NCBI RefSeq assembly: GCF_013155375.1 | Contig: NZ_JABJQY010000002.1 | Span: 1 to 64,000 of the forward strand | Length of the DNA: 64,000 bases | DNA from: Nocardioides sp. zg-1308 | Lineage (GTDB): Bacteria; Actinomycetota; Actinomycetes; Propionibacteriales; Nocardioidaceae | Direction: 5' to 3' | Shown here: one piece after another, positions 1 to 7,072 of the stretch | Numbering within the stretch: the stretch's first letter is position 1 | How the letters are laid out: every line of letters starts with the position of its first letter | Position numbers and translations under genes: made by a program | Notes under the pieces: model-generated | The model's database searches: none | Told to the model about the DNA's origin: nothing | What the model saw: the letters and a program-made list of their open reading frames with translations, nothing else

Positions 1-138
1 CCGGGGGGCTGTGGTGGTATGGGGGGGGGCGGGCGCGCCCGGATGGGAGGGGCCCCGCCACAGGGTAGATCAGCAGGCTTTGCTTTTCAGGCGGAGCCGA
101 TCACTGTGACCGACGGCGCTCGCGCGCCGGTCGTCAGG

Positions 139-696
139 TCACCGGCGGAGGGTCCCGCCGAACCACTGCGAGGTCCACGGCACGGCCACGCGGACCCGCT
201 GGCCGGAGCCCGGCGAGTGCACCATCAGCGCGTGCCCGCGGGTCCAGCGCAGGAAGATCGCCGCGTGGTAGACCCCGCCGCTGCCCGTGAAGAACATCAG
301 GTCGCCGGCACGCATGTCCTTCTTCGCCACCCGGCGCGTGAAGCCGGCCTGGGCCGACGACGTGCGCGGCACCGGGAACCCGGCGCGGCGGAAGCTGTAG
401 TAGACGAGGCCGGAGCAGTCGAAGCGGTCGGGACCCGCGGCTCCGTAGGCGTACGGGTTGCCGCGCTGCCGCAGTGCGGTGTTGCGCGCGGCGAGCACCC
501 GCCCGGCCACGCGAGCCGCCGGTGACCGCTGGGCGGTCCTGGTCGCGGTGGTGGCGGTCTGCTGGGTGGTGCGGTCGGCGGTGCCGGTCCCACCGTCGGA
601 GGCGGCGGCCGGGCTGGTCGTCAGCGTCGATGCGGTGAGGCCCAGTCCGGCGAGGGCGAGCGCGCAGGCTCGCGCCGTGCGAGAGGTCGCAGGCAT
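139..696 (-). CDS. Secreted NlpC/P60 cell-wall hydrolase
   Basis: This 185-residue protein is an exported peptidoglycan hydrolase of the NlpC/P60 cysteine endopeptidase family, which cuts the D-Glu/diaminopimelate bond in peptide stems. An N-terminal signal peptide (about residues 1-30, ending near SPAAA) is followed by a linker rich in Thr/Gln/Arg and then the catalytic domain from about residue 75. The catalytic Cys is in the DCSGLVYYS motif, the His in VYHAAIF, and a second polar residue in LMVHSPG. The ATG at 696 is preceded by GGAAAGG, and the frame upstream of it has no coding character. A c-di-AMP-type leader lies directly upstream and probably controls expression. Length and layout match short actinobacterial NlpC/P60 proteins; substrate detail is inferred from the family. 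Confidence 0.9.
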   Translation of the reverse strand: MPATSRTARACALALAGLGLTASTLTTSPAAASDGGTGTADRTTQQTATTATRTAQRSPAARVAGRVLAARNTALRQRGNPYAYGAAGPDRFDCSGLVYYSFRRAGFPVPRTSSAQAGFTRRVAKKDMRAGDLMFFTGSGGVYHAAIFLRWTRGHALMVHSPGSGQRVRVAVPWTSQWFGGTLRR

Positions 697-701
697 GGTC
701 G

Positions 702-840
702 TTCCTTTCCCACGCCTGTGAGGTGAGCTGTCGGGTTGGGGCTGGAAAGTGCCCCGCCACCGTGTGGTGGCTTCACCCCGAGCCGACGCGTGCAGCGCAC
801 GTACCGGCAGTGGAACCTGTGGGTCCCCCACTCCCGCCCT
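702..840 (-). promoter_or_regulatory. ydaO-type cyclic di-AMP riboswitch
   Basis: Read on the minus strand, the leader of the NlpC/P60 gene carries the conserved blocks of the ydaO/yuaA (c-di-AMP) riboswitch in order: GGGGGACCCA near 821-830, GGGGTGAAGC near 771-780, CGTGGCGGGG, and finally CCCGACAGCTCACCTC with CAGGCGTGGG next to the ribosome binding site (702-735). The same blocks precede rpfA and NlpC/P60 genes in other actinobacteria, where c-di-AMP binding switches expression off. The call rests on motif order and on the type of downstream gene. A covariance-model search would settle the exact ends. Confidence 0.85.
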
Positions 841-890
841 CGATGATCTCGGGGGTCCGTCCCGGTCGGGCGGGACTCGGCGTTGTCCGG

Positions 891-961
891 GACGGGCGGT
901 CTTCCGACCGCCGTCCAACGTGACAGAGGCCGGGGGCGCACGCAAAACGCTCCCCGGCCTC
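891..961 (-). terminator. Hairpins downstream of fabG-like gene
   Basis: Two stem-loops lie between the reductase stop and the riboswitch. The first, 926-961, has a 10-bp G/C stem (GAGGCCGGGG with CCCCGGCCTC) starting 29 bases after the stop. The second, 891-916, pairs GGACG-GCGGTC with GACCGC-CGTCC around a four-base loop. No U-tract follows either, as is usual for terminators in very high GC genomes. They probably separate the reductase transcript from the riboswitch-controlled hydrolase. The rest of 841-989 shows nothing recognisable apart from room for the hydrolase promoter. Confidence 0.6.
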
Positions 962-989
962 CACGCGTGGCACGTGGCCAGCGTCACGC

Positions 990-1757
990 TCAGCCGAGCT
1001 TGCGACCACCGTCGACGTAGAGGGTCTGGCCGGTGATGAAGGCCGCCTCGTCGCTGCAGAGGAACGCGGCAGCGGCGGCGATGTCCTCGGGCTGGCCGAC
1101 GCGCCGCACGGGCGTGGCCTCGGCGTTGAGCCGCTGCAGCTCCTCGGGCTCCATCTTGAGGCGGCGCGCGGTGGCGTCGGTCATCTCGGTGACGATGAAG
1201 CCCGGGGCGATCGCGTTGGCGGTGATGCCGTAGGGGCCGAGCTCGATCCCCAGCGTGCGGGTGAGGCCCTGGATGCCCATCTTGGCGGCGCTGTAGTTGG
1301 CCTGGCCGCGGTTGCCGAGCGCGGAGACGCTGGAGAGGTTGAGGATCTTGCCGTACCTCTGCTCCACGAAGCGGGCCTGCGCGGACTTGGTCATGTTGAA
1401 CACGCCCTTGAGGTGGACGTTCATCACCAGGTCCCAGTCCTCCTCGGTCATCTTGAACAGCAGGTTGTCGCGGGTGACCCCGGCGTTGTTGACGAGGACG
1501 TGGATGCCACCGAGCTCGTCCACGACGCGCTGCACCGCTGCCTCTGCGGCGGCGGAGTCCACGACGTCGCAGCCGATGCCGACGGCTCCGGCGCCGCCCG
1601 CCGTCTCCAGGCGCGCGGCAGCGTCCTGGGCCGCCGCCTCGTCGAGGTCGAGGACGGCGATCGAGGCGCCCTCGGAGGCGAACCGCTGAGCGATCCCGAA
1701 GCCGATGCCTCGTGCTGCTCCGGTGATGACGGCGACCCGCCCGTCGTAACGACCCAT
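990..1757 (-). CDS. fabG: 3-oxoacyl-ACP reductase-type SDR (FabG)
   Basis: A classical short-chain dehydrogenase of 255 residues, the usual FabG length, expected to reduce 3-oxoacyl-ACP or acetoacetyl-CoA with NADPH. The cofactor motif TGAARGIG is at residues 12-19, NNAG near residue 90, and the catalytic Ser-Tyr-Lys set lies in SSVSALG...NYSAAK (about residues 142-160). The C-terminus has the typical VRRVGQPEDIA and ITGQTLYVDGG segments. The ATG at 1757 is chosen because GAGGAG sits 8 bases upstream; a 19-residue upstream extension lacks similarity to the fold. It stands alone, divergent from the PAP2 gene, so the real substrate (fatty acid synthesis, PHA or another beta-hydroxyacyl compound) cannot be read from context. 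Confidence 0.85.
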   Translation of the reverse strand: MGRYDGRVAVITGAARGIGFGIAQRFASEGASIAVLDLDEAAAQDAAARLETAGGAGAVGIGCDVVDSAAAEAAVQRVVDELGGIHVLVNNAGVTRDNLLFKMTEEDWDLVMNVHLKGVFNMTKSAQARFVEQRYGKILNLSSVSALGNRGQANYSAAKMGIQGLTRTLGIELGPYGITANAIAPGFIVTEMTDATARRLKMEPEELQRLNAEATPVRRVGQPEDIAAAAAFLCSDEAAFITGQTLYVDGGRKLG

Positions 1758-1881
1758 CTCGTTGACTCCTCGATCTCGGTGGCTGCTTGTCGTCGGAGCG
1801 TAGTGGGCGCGCATCGCCAGAAGTCGTGAAGGTTCGGTGCAGGCGTCGCGCCGGCCGGTCCTTCCTCGCTACGGTGAGCGG

Positions 1882-2931
1882 ATGGGACGGGGGGACTTCC
1901 GCGGCGCCGTCGCCGTGGCGGCGGTGATGGCCGTCGCCACCGTGCTCGTCGCCGCGGCCTATGACTTGCCGGTGCGCGACCCGGACGGGGTGTCGATCCC
2001 GACCTGGGTGCGGCTGCCGGCGATCGTGCTGCTCGCGGTCGCGCTGGACGTCGTGCCGCGCTGGGTGGCCGCCACCCGGCGTGACCAGGACGGAGCCTGG
2101 CAGGCGCTGCGCGGGGTGGTGCGCGAGCGCTGGAACCGCGACCAGGTCCGGTTCACCGTCATCGGCCTCGCCGCCTGGTACGTCTCCTACGTCGCGTTCC
2201 GCAACCTCAAGGGCTACCTCCCCTTCGTCACCGAGCGGCTCTGGGACACCGAGCTCGCCAGCGCCGACCGGCTGCTGTGGCTGGGCCACGACCCGGCCGA
2301 CGTGCTGCACCAGGTGCTCGGCACCGGCTGGGCGGCGTGGCTGATGTCGGGGGTCTACGTGCTGTGGATCGGCCTGGTGCCGGCGATGCTGGCGATCGCG
2401 CTCGTGTGGACCAGGCGCTCGCGCACCGGCGAGCTCTACGTCACCGCGGTCTCGTTCAACTGGCTGATCGGCGTGGCGGTCTACTACCTCGTCCCGTCGC
2501 TCGGGCCGATCTACTCCGCGCCGCGCGACTTCGCGGGGCTGCCCGACACGTTCAACACCGGGGTCCAGGACCTGCTCCTCGACGACCGCGTCACCGTCCT
2601 GGCCGGCGCCTGGGACACCCGCGCCGTCCAGACCATCGCCGCGTTCGCGTCGCTGCACGTCGCCATCACGGTGACCACGTGCCTGGTCGCCGAGCTGATC
2701 CGGCTCCCCCGCTGGATCCGCGTCACCGCGTGGACCTTCGCGGTGCTGACGTCGCTGTCGACGGTCTACCTCGGCTGGCACTTCTTCGTCGACGTGGTCG
2801 CCGGCGCGGCCGTCGGGGTCGTGGCGGTCGTCCTCGGCGCCCGCGTGACCGGTCACCCGCTGCGGCGGCGTGACCAGCCGTGGTCACGTCCGGCGCTGGT
2901 CCGCGAGGACGCGCAGCAGGCGGCGGACTAG
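1882..2931 (+). CDS. PAP2 superfamily membrane phosphatase/phosphotransferase
   Basis: This 349-residue polytopic protein has about seven hydrophobic segments and the C-terminal half of a PAP2-type active site: FASLHVAITV (the Ser/His motif) and LGWHFFVDVVAG (the His...Asp motif) about 40 residues later. The spacing and the missing PSGH core are like the inositolphosphotransferase/AUR1-like branch rather than classical lipid phosphatases. It probably handles a lipid phosphate or lipid headgroup transfer at the membrane. The ATG at 1882 is preferred (weak SD GGTGAG); an in-frame start 45 bases earlier only adds a short basic stretch. It is transcribed divergently from the reductase and has no functional partner nearby. 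Confidence 0.75.
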   Translation: MGRGDFRGAVAVAAVMAVATVLVAAAYDLPVRDPDGVSIPTWVRLPAIVLLAVALDVVPRWVAATRRDQDGAWQALRGVVRERWNRDQVRFTVIGLAAWYVSYVAFRNLKGYLPFVTERLWDTELASADRLLWLGHDPADVLHQVLGTGWAAWLMSGVYVLWIGLVPAMLAIALVWTRRSRTGELYVTAVSFNWLIGVAVYYLVPSLGPIYSAPRDFAGLPDTFNTGVQDLLLDDRVTVLAGAWDTRAVQTIAAFASLHVAITVTTCLVAELIRLPRWIRVTAWTFAVLTSLSTVYLGWHFFVDVVAGAAVGVVAVVLGARVTGHPLRRRDQPWSRPALVREDAQQAAD

Positions 2932-2950
2932 CGGTCCCCGCCCGCCCCCG

Positions 2951-3298
2951 TCACGACGGGTCCGACTCCGCGACCGGGTGGCTGAACGAGACCGGCTTCC
3001 CCGTGGCCCGCGCGTGGGCGATCTCCCGGGTGGTGGACTCGCCGACGTAGCCGCCGGGGTTGACGACCAGGACGCGGTCGGCCAGGTCGATCTTGCGCAG
3101 GTGCAGGACGCCCAGCGCTGCCCTCTGCGCGTCGGTGGGCACACCTGCTGCGTCGTGCTCGGAGCGCGCGAAGACCCCGGGCGCGACGACGATGGCACCC
3201 GCGAGGGTCAGGTCGCGGTTCGCGGCGGCCATCTCGTCCGCGAACCGGGCGGAGCCGCAGAGGCAGACGATCTCGGGGCGGTCGGGCACGTCAGGCAC
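2951..3298 (-). CDS. Nucleoside deoxyribosyltransferase-like small protein
   Basis: A 115-residue protein that starts with a beta-strand/Gly-Ser motif (VCLCGSARF) and ends with LADRVLVVNPGGYVGESTTREIAHA, the pattern of the nucleoside 2-deoxyribosyltransferase-like (DUF4406-type) Rossmann fold, where the NPGG-x(3)-GEST segment binds a nucleotide or sugar ligand. The GTG start at 3298 overlaps the stop of the upstream HIT gene by eight bases, so the two are almost certainly translated together. HIT proteins hydrolyse nucleotide adducts, which fits a nucleotide-salvage or damage-clearing role for the pair. That role is inferred; the substrate is unknown. Confidence 0.65.
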   Translation of the reverse strand: MPDVPDRPEIVCLCGSARFADEMAAANRDLTLAGAIVVAPGVFARSEHDAAGVPTDAQRAALGVLHLRKIDLADRVLVVNPGGYVGESTTREIAHARATGKPVSFSHPVAESDPS

Positions 3299-3716
3299 CG
3301 GTCTGGTCGGCGAGCGCGTCGCGCAGCCGCTCGGCGTACGACGCCGCCTCGCCGTCGGCGTACTTCGTGCGTGGCCAGAAGAAGCCGCGGAGCCCGTCGC
3401 CCTTGGTGCGCGGGACGACGTGGAGGTGCAGGTGGGGCACCGACTGGCTCACCGTGTTGTTGATCGCGACGAAGGAGCCCTGCGCGCCGAGCCCGTCCTT
3501 CACGGCGGTCGCGAGCCGCTGCGCCGCCGCCAGGAACGCGTCGCGCAGCCCGGCCGGCAGGTCGGGCAGCGTCTCGACGTGCTCGCGGGGCACGAGGAGC
3601 ACGTGCCCCCTGAAGACCGGGCGCGTGTCGAGGAAGGCCACGAGGTCGTCCGTCTCGAGCACGGTGTGGCCGGGCAGCTCGCCGGCGATGATCTGGCAGA
3701 AGACGCACGCGGTCAC
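3291..3716 (-). CDS. HIT family nucleotide-binding protein
   Basis: A 141-residue histidine triad protein. The active-site motif HLHLHVV is near residues 97-103, and the N-terminal CVFCQIIAGE block is the characteristic HIT opening with two cysteines. An FFWPRTKY segment follows the triad. Family members hydrolyse or transfer nucleoside monophosphates from dinucleoside polyphosphates, AMP-lysine or similar adducts. The start is a GTG at 3716, directly before CVFC; the longer frame upstream is noncoding. The next gene overlaps its 3' end, and the Imm-5-like gene is divergent across a 54-base gap. Confidence 0.85.
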   Translation of the reverse strand: MTACVFCQIIAGELPGHTVLETDDLVAFLDTRPVFRGHVLLVPREHVETLPDLPAGLRDAFLAAAQRLATAVKDGLGAQGSFVAINNTVSQSVPHLHLHVVPRTKGDGLRGFFWPRTKYADGEAASYAERLRDALADQTGA

Positions 3717-3770
3717 GGACCGGATGCTGCCACAGCGGCTCCGGCGCCCGCGGCGCAGTAGCGTCGCCGC

Positions 3771-4280
3771 ATGATCCTGCCGGAGGTCCGCGACCCGCGG
3801 ATGGTGACCGTCCGGCGCGGCGGCACGCTCACCGACGAGGACCACCGGCTGCTCGCGCGCTGGGCCGCCGACTGCGCCGAGCACGTCCTGGCGCTGTTCG
3901 AGGCGGTGCGTCCGCAGGACGTCCGGCCCCGCGAGGCGATCGAGGCCGTTCGCGCCTGGTCCCGCGGGGAGCGCCGGATGATGGAGACCCGCGCGGCGGG
4001 CGGGCACGCCATGGGAGCCGCCCGCGACCTGCGCGGCGCACCGCGCTTCGCGGCGTACGCCGCAGGGCAGGCCGCGGTGGTCGCGCACGTCGCCGAGCAC
4101 GACCTCGGTGCGGCGGCGTACGCCGTCAAGGCCGCGGTGGCGGCAGCAGCCGCGGACGGGGCGGAGCAGGCCAGGCAGGCGGAGAACCGCTGGCAGCGCG
4201 ACCGGCTCCCGGACGCGGTCCGCGACCTGGTGCTGGCGGACCAGCAGCGGCGCAACAGCATCTGCTGGAACGTCTTCTAG
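3771..4280 (+). CDS. Imm-5-like putative immunity-type protein
   Basis: A 169-residue, mostly helical protein with the features I associate with the Imm-5-like family: an early DHRLLARWAADCAEHVL helix, a GERRMMETRAAGGHAMGAAR segment rich in conserved Arg/Gly, a run of AAYAAGQAAVVAHVAEHDLGAAAYA, and a terminal RRNSICWNVF. Members are often annotated as putative immunity proteins or wrongly as SbcC exonucleases. No toxin gene is visible nearby, so a real immunity role is not supported by context. It lies nine bases before the cobalamin-binding-like gene, suggesting co-transcription. Function is unknown. Confidence 0.6.
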   Translation: MILPEVRDPRMVTVRRGGTLTDEDHRLLARWAADCAEHVLALFEAVRPQDVRPREAIEAVRAWSRGERRMMETRAAGGHAMGAARDLRGAPRFAAYAAGQAAVVAHVAEHDLGAAAYAVKAAVAAAAADGAEQARQAENRWQRDRLPDAVRDLVLADQQRRNSICWNVF

Positions 4281-4289
4281 GCTCGCGGG

Positions 4290-5444
4290 ATGCGCATCGT
4301 CTCCCTCATCCCCTCCGCGACGGAGATCCTGTTCGCGCTCGGCGCGGGCGACGACGTGGTCGGGGTGACCTTCGAGTGCGACCACCCGGCCGAGGCGCGG
4401 GAGCGCCGCGTCGTGTCGACGTCCGCGATGCCGGAGGGGCTCACGCCGAGGGGGATCGACGACTTCGTCGGCGCGGCCCTGGCCGCCGGGGAGGACCTCT
4501 ACCGCCTCGACAGCGGCGCGCTGGCCGAGCTCGACGCCGACCTCGTCGTGACGCAGGACCTGTGTGCCGTGTGCGCGGTGGACGTGGGGACCGTCGACGA
4601 CGCCCTGTCCTACCTCGGCTGCCGCGCCGACGTCGCGACGATCGACCCGCACACGCTCGACGACGTGCTGGCCTCGGTCCGCGAGGTCGGCCGCCTCACC
4701 GGCCGGGAGGAGGCCGCTACGACGCTCGTCGCGTCCCTCGAGGCCCGGCTGCAGGCGGTCGCCGACCGCGTCGCCGGGCGGGCGCGGCCCCGCGTGCTGG
4801 TGCTGGAGTGGACCGATCCGCCGTTCGCGCCCGGGCACTGGATCCCCGAGATGGTCGTCCGCGCCGGCGGGGAGCCGACGCTGGGCGTCGCCGGCACCCG
4901 GTCGAGCCGGATCACGTGGGACGACGCCGTCGGCTCGCGGCCCGACGTGGTGGTGTGCGCCCCGTGCGGCTTCGGCCTCGACGGCAGCGCCGCCCTCGCG
5001 GCGGACGTGCGCCACCGCTTCCCCGACGTCCCGGTCTGGGCCGTCGACGCCGACGGGCACTTCGCCCGCCCCGGCCCGCGGCTCGTCGACGGGGTCGAGG
5101 CGCTTGCCGGCATCCTCCACCCCGACGGCGACGAGCCCCGACGGCCCGGCGGGTCTGAGCGACCCCGCACCGAGCGGCGGCTCAGCCGCCCAGTCGAAGC
5201 CCGGCGGGCGAGCATCACCAGCTGGGACCGCCGTGAACGACCACGAGGCGAGGCGTCCCGCACGGAGTGCGGGACACCTCGCCTCGTGACGAGTGGAGCT
5301 GCGGGGAATCGAACCCCGGTCCTCGAGCGCCGAACCAGGTCTTCTCCGGGTGCAGTCCGTGATGTCGTTTTCTCGGCCCCGGCGCTCGCACAGACACGTC
5401 GCCGACAGGCCCAGTCAAGATTGAGTCCCGGCCGCCCCTCCTGA
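4290..5444 (+). CDS. BtuF-like cobalamin-binding protein, frame lacks normal stop
   Basis: The first 280 residues are a periplasmic-binding-protein fold of the BtuF/TroA type (RIVSLIPSATEILFALG, VTFECDHP, LVVTQDLCAVCAV, FAPGHWIPEMV, WDDAVGSRPDVVVCAPCGFG). No signal peptide or lipobox is present, as in the cytosolic cobalamin-binding-like proteins found in many actinobacteria. Similarity ends near 5130. After that the frame stays open for another 310 bases, encoding Arg-rich sequence through the hairpin at 5242-5288 and 151 bases antisense into ssrA. A stop (TGA, 5156-5158) exists in a different frame, so either a one- or two-base indel (real or assembly error) or a true nonstop arrangement is present. 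Treat residues beyond about 285 as doubtful. Confidence 0.75.
   Translation: MRIVSLIPSATEILFALGAGDDVVGVTFECDHPAEARERRVVSTSAMPEGLTPRGIDDFVGAALAAGEDLYRLDSGALAELDADLVVTQDLCAVCAVDVGTVDDALSYLGCRADVATIDPHTLDDVLASVREVGRLTGREEAATTLVASLEARLQAVADRVAGRARPRVLVLEWTDPPFAPGHWIPEMVVRAGGEPTLGVAGTRSSRITWDDAVGSRPDVVVCAPCGFGLDGSAALAADVRHRFPDVPVWAVDADGHFARPGPRLVDGVEALAGILHPDGDEPRRPGGSERPRTERRLSRPVEARRASITSWDRRERPRGEASRTECGTPRLVTSGAAGNRTPVLERRTRSSPGAVRDVVFSAPALAQTRRRQAQSRLSPGRPS
5242..5288. terminator. Bidirectional hairpin between BtuF-like gene and ssrA
   Basis: A nearly perfect 47-base inverted repeat: a 12-bp outer stem (CACGAGGCGAGG with its complement), two unpaired bases, a 7-bp inner stem (TCCCGCA/TGCGGGA) and a five-base loop. 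It begins six bases after the mature 3' end of tmRNA and lies downstream of the BtuF-like coding similarity, so it can serve both converging transcripts. A second small stem-loop (GGCGGCT-C-AGCCGCC) lies at about 5176-5190. No U-tract is present. Confidence 0.75.
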
Positions 5445-5659
5445 CAGAGAGCGACCAGCAAGTCTCCTAGATGAGGCCTGGATCCGGGACGGAGACGGGT
5501 GCCCGGTCAGACCCTTCGATCACTGCTCAGGCAGCGAGAGCGAAGTCGTTGCGATTGGAGTCGGCAACTGTGGTTTCCAGCGATCGTTTACGAGATGACG
5601 CTGGCTTCTCGACCCGCTTCCCCTGGAACTAACGTCCCAAGTCGAAACCGATCAGCCCC
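5294..5659 (-). ncRNA. ssrA: Transfer-messenger RNA (tmRNA)
   Basis: One-piece tmRNA of about 366 nt before CCA addition. The 5' end GGGGCTG pairs with 3' CAGCTCC to form the seven-pair acceptor stem, with discriminator A at 5294. The T-arm GGTTCGATTCC is adjacent, and the 5' region has the conserved GGTTTCGACTTGGGACGTTAG. The tag reading frame (5565 down to 5527) starts at GCC and encodes ADSNRNDFALAA followed by TGA; the ALAA end is the proteolysis signal. CCA is not encoded. A TAGACT at 5715-5720 could be the -10 of its promoter, which would leave a short 5' leader for RNase P. With SmpB (14.9-15.4 kb) it rescues stalled ribosomes. Confidence 0.96.
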
Positions 5660-5747
5660 TCTTGTGTTGTCAAGCAGACCGGACCGCACACGTCGTTCGC
5701 GGCCTGCACGACCCAGTCTAGGTGCCACAACCGCGAACCCGCGAACG

Positions 5748-7049
5748 CTATTCCCCCGGGTGCCCCTCGTGCCCCTCGGCAGCCGTCGTGGGTGCGTGCA
5801 TTCGTACGCGCGTGATGCGGTGCCCGTCGACCTCGACGACCTCCAGCACGCGGCCCTCGACCACCACCCGGTCGCCCCTCTCGGCCATCCGCGCGAGGCG
5901 GTGCAGGACGTAGCCGGCCACGGTCTCGTAGGGCCCGTCGTCGAGCTCCACGCCGGTCCTCTCGCGGAACTCCTCGATGGTGATGCCGGCATCCACGGTG
6001 GTGGGATCGGCGGACGCGGCGATCTCGGCGTCGCGGTCGTACTCGTCGTGGATCTCCCCGACCAGCTCCTCCATGAGGTCCTCGAGCGTCACGATGCCGT
6101 CGGTGCCGCCGTACTCGTCGACGACCAGCGCGATGTGCGCGCCGAGGCTGCGCAGCTGGTCGATCGAGGGCAGCACCCGGTTGGTGCGCGGCAGCACCGG
6201 CAGCTCGCGCACGATGTCGGCGACGGTCGTGGCGTGGTCGTCGGACCGGCCCAGCACGTCGCGCAGGTGGAGGTAGCCGAGCACCTCGTCGAACGACTCG
6301 CCGGTGACCGGGTAGCGCGTGTAGGCCTCGCCGACGATGACCTGCACCGCCTCGGCGAGGCTCAGGTCGCCGGCGAGGAACACCACGTCGCCGCGGGGGC
6401 GCATCACCTCGCTCAGGGAGCGGTCGCCCGCCTCGAAGACGTCGTCGACGATCTTGCGCTCGCCGGCCGGGATGTCCTCGTGGCCGGAGATCATCATCCG
6501 CAGCTCCTCCTCGTCGACCTCGTCGCCGGCGGCGTCGGGGTTGCCGCCGAGGAGGCGGACCAGCAGGTTGGTGGAGAGCGACAGCAGCCAGATCACCGGG
6601 GTCATCACGGTGGCGAAGCGGCCCAGCGGCGGGGCGAACATCTTGGCCACGCCGACCGAGCGCTGCAGCGCCAACCGCTTGGGCACCAGCTCGCCGAGCA
6701 CCAGCGACAGGTAGGACACGACGAGGGTGGTCACGACCAGCGAGACCGTCTCCGGGGCCGGCAGGCCCAGGCTCTCGAAGGCCGGGGCGAAGGACGGCGC
6801 CAGCGTGGAGGCACCGAACGCGGCGGAGAAGAAGCCCGCGACGGTGACGCCGATCTGCACCGCCGACAGGAAGCGGTTGGGATCGCGCGCGAGCGAGGCG
6901 ACCGCGTGCCCGCGACCGCCCTGGGACTCCATTCGGTCGACCTGGCCCGCCCGCAGCGAGACGAGCGCGATCTCGGTCGCCGCGAAGACCCCGCCCACGA
7001 GGATGAAGGCAAGGACCAGCAGGACGTCCACCCACGTGCCGGAATCCAC
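5748..7049 (-). CDS. CNNM/CorC-type CBS membrane protein
   Basis: A 433-residue hemolysin C/CorC family protein. The N-terminal DUF21 (CNNM) membrane domain spans roughly residues 5-190 with four hydrophobic segments and the family pattern FFAATEIALVSLR (here GVFAATEIALVSLRAGQ). Two CBS motifs follow (about 215-330, including RYPVTG and IALVVDEYGGTDGIVTLEDLMEELVG), then a C-terminal CorC/HlyC domain (about 350-425). Related proteins move or sense Mg2+/Co2+. The start is GTG at 7049 with no strong ribosome binding site, and the gene follows the ROK kinase by 23 bases on the same strand. The transport role is inferred from the family only. Confidence 0.88.
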   Translation of the reverse strand: MDSGTWVDVLLVLAFILVGGVFAATEIALVSLRAGQVDRMESQGGRGHAVASLARDPNRFLSAVQIGVTVAGFFSAAFGASTLAPSFAPAFESLGLPAPETVSLVVTTLVVSYLSLVLGELVPKRLALQRSVGVAKMFAPPLGRFATVMTPVIWLLSLSTNLLVRLLGGNPDAAGDEVDEEELRMMISGHEDIPAGERKIVDDVFEAGDRSLSEVMRPRGDVVFLAGDLSLAEAVQVIVGEAYTRYPVTGESFDEVLGYLHLRDVLGRSDDHATTVADIVRELPVLPRTNRVLPSIDQLRSLGAHIALVVDEYGGTDGIVTLEDLMEELVGEIHDEYDRDAEIAASADPTTVDAGITIEEFRERTGVELDDGPYETVAGYVLHRLARMAERGDRVVVEGRVLEVVEVDGHRITRVRMHAPTTAAEGHEGHPGE

Positions 7050-7072
7050 GCCGACAACCTAGCCGGGGCTGC

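Noticed and set aside
5..138. Possible gene or signal at the left edge
   Set aside because: Apart from a short GGGCGCGCCC palindrome and G-runs, I see no coding or RNA feature in 1-138.
139..2856. A 905-codon minus-strand frame joining the hydrolase to upstream sequence
   Set aside because: The true hydrolase starts at 696 with a good ribosome binding site. The upstream part is noncoding leader and shadow frame of the reductase and PAP2 genes, with Arg/Pro-rich composition typical of GC-rich shadows.
4200..4300. Cobalamin riboswitch in front of the BtuF-like gene
   Set aside because: Only nine bases separate it from the upstream gene, and no B12 box is visible.
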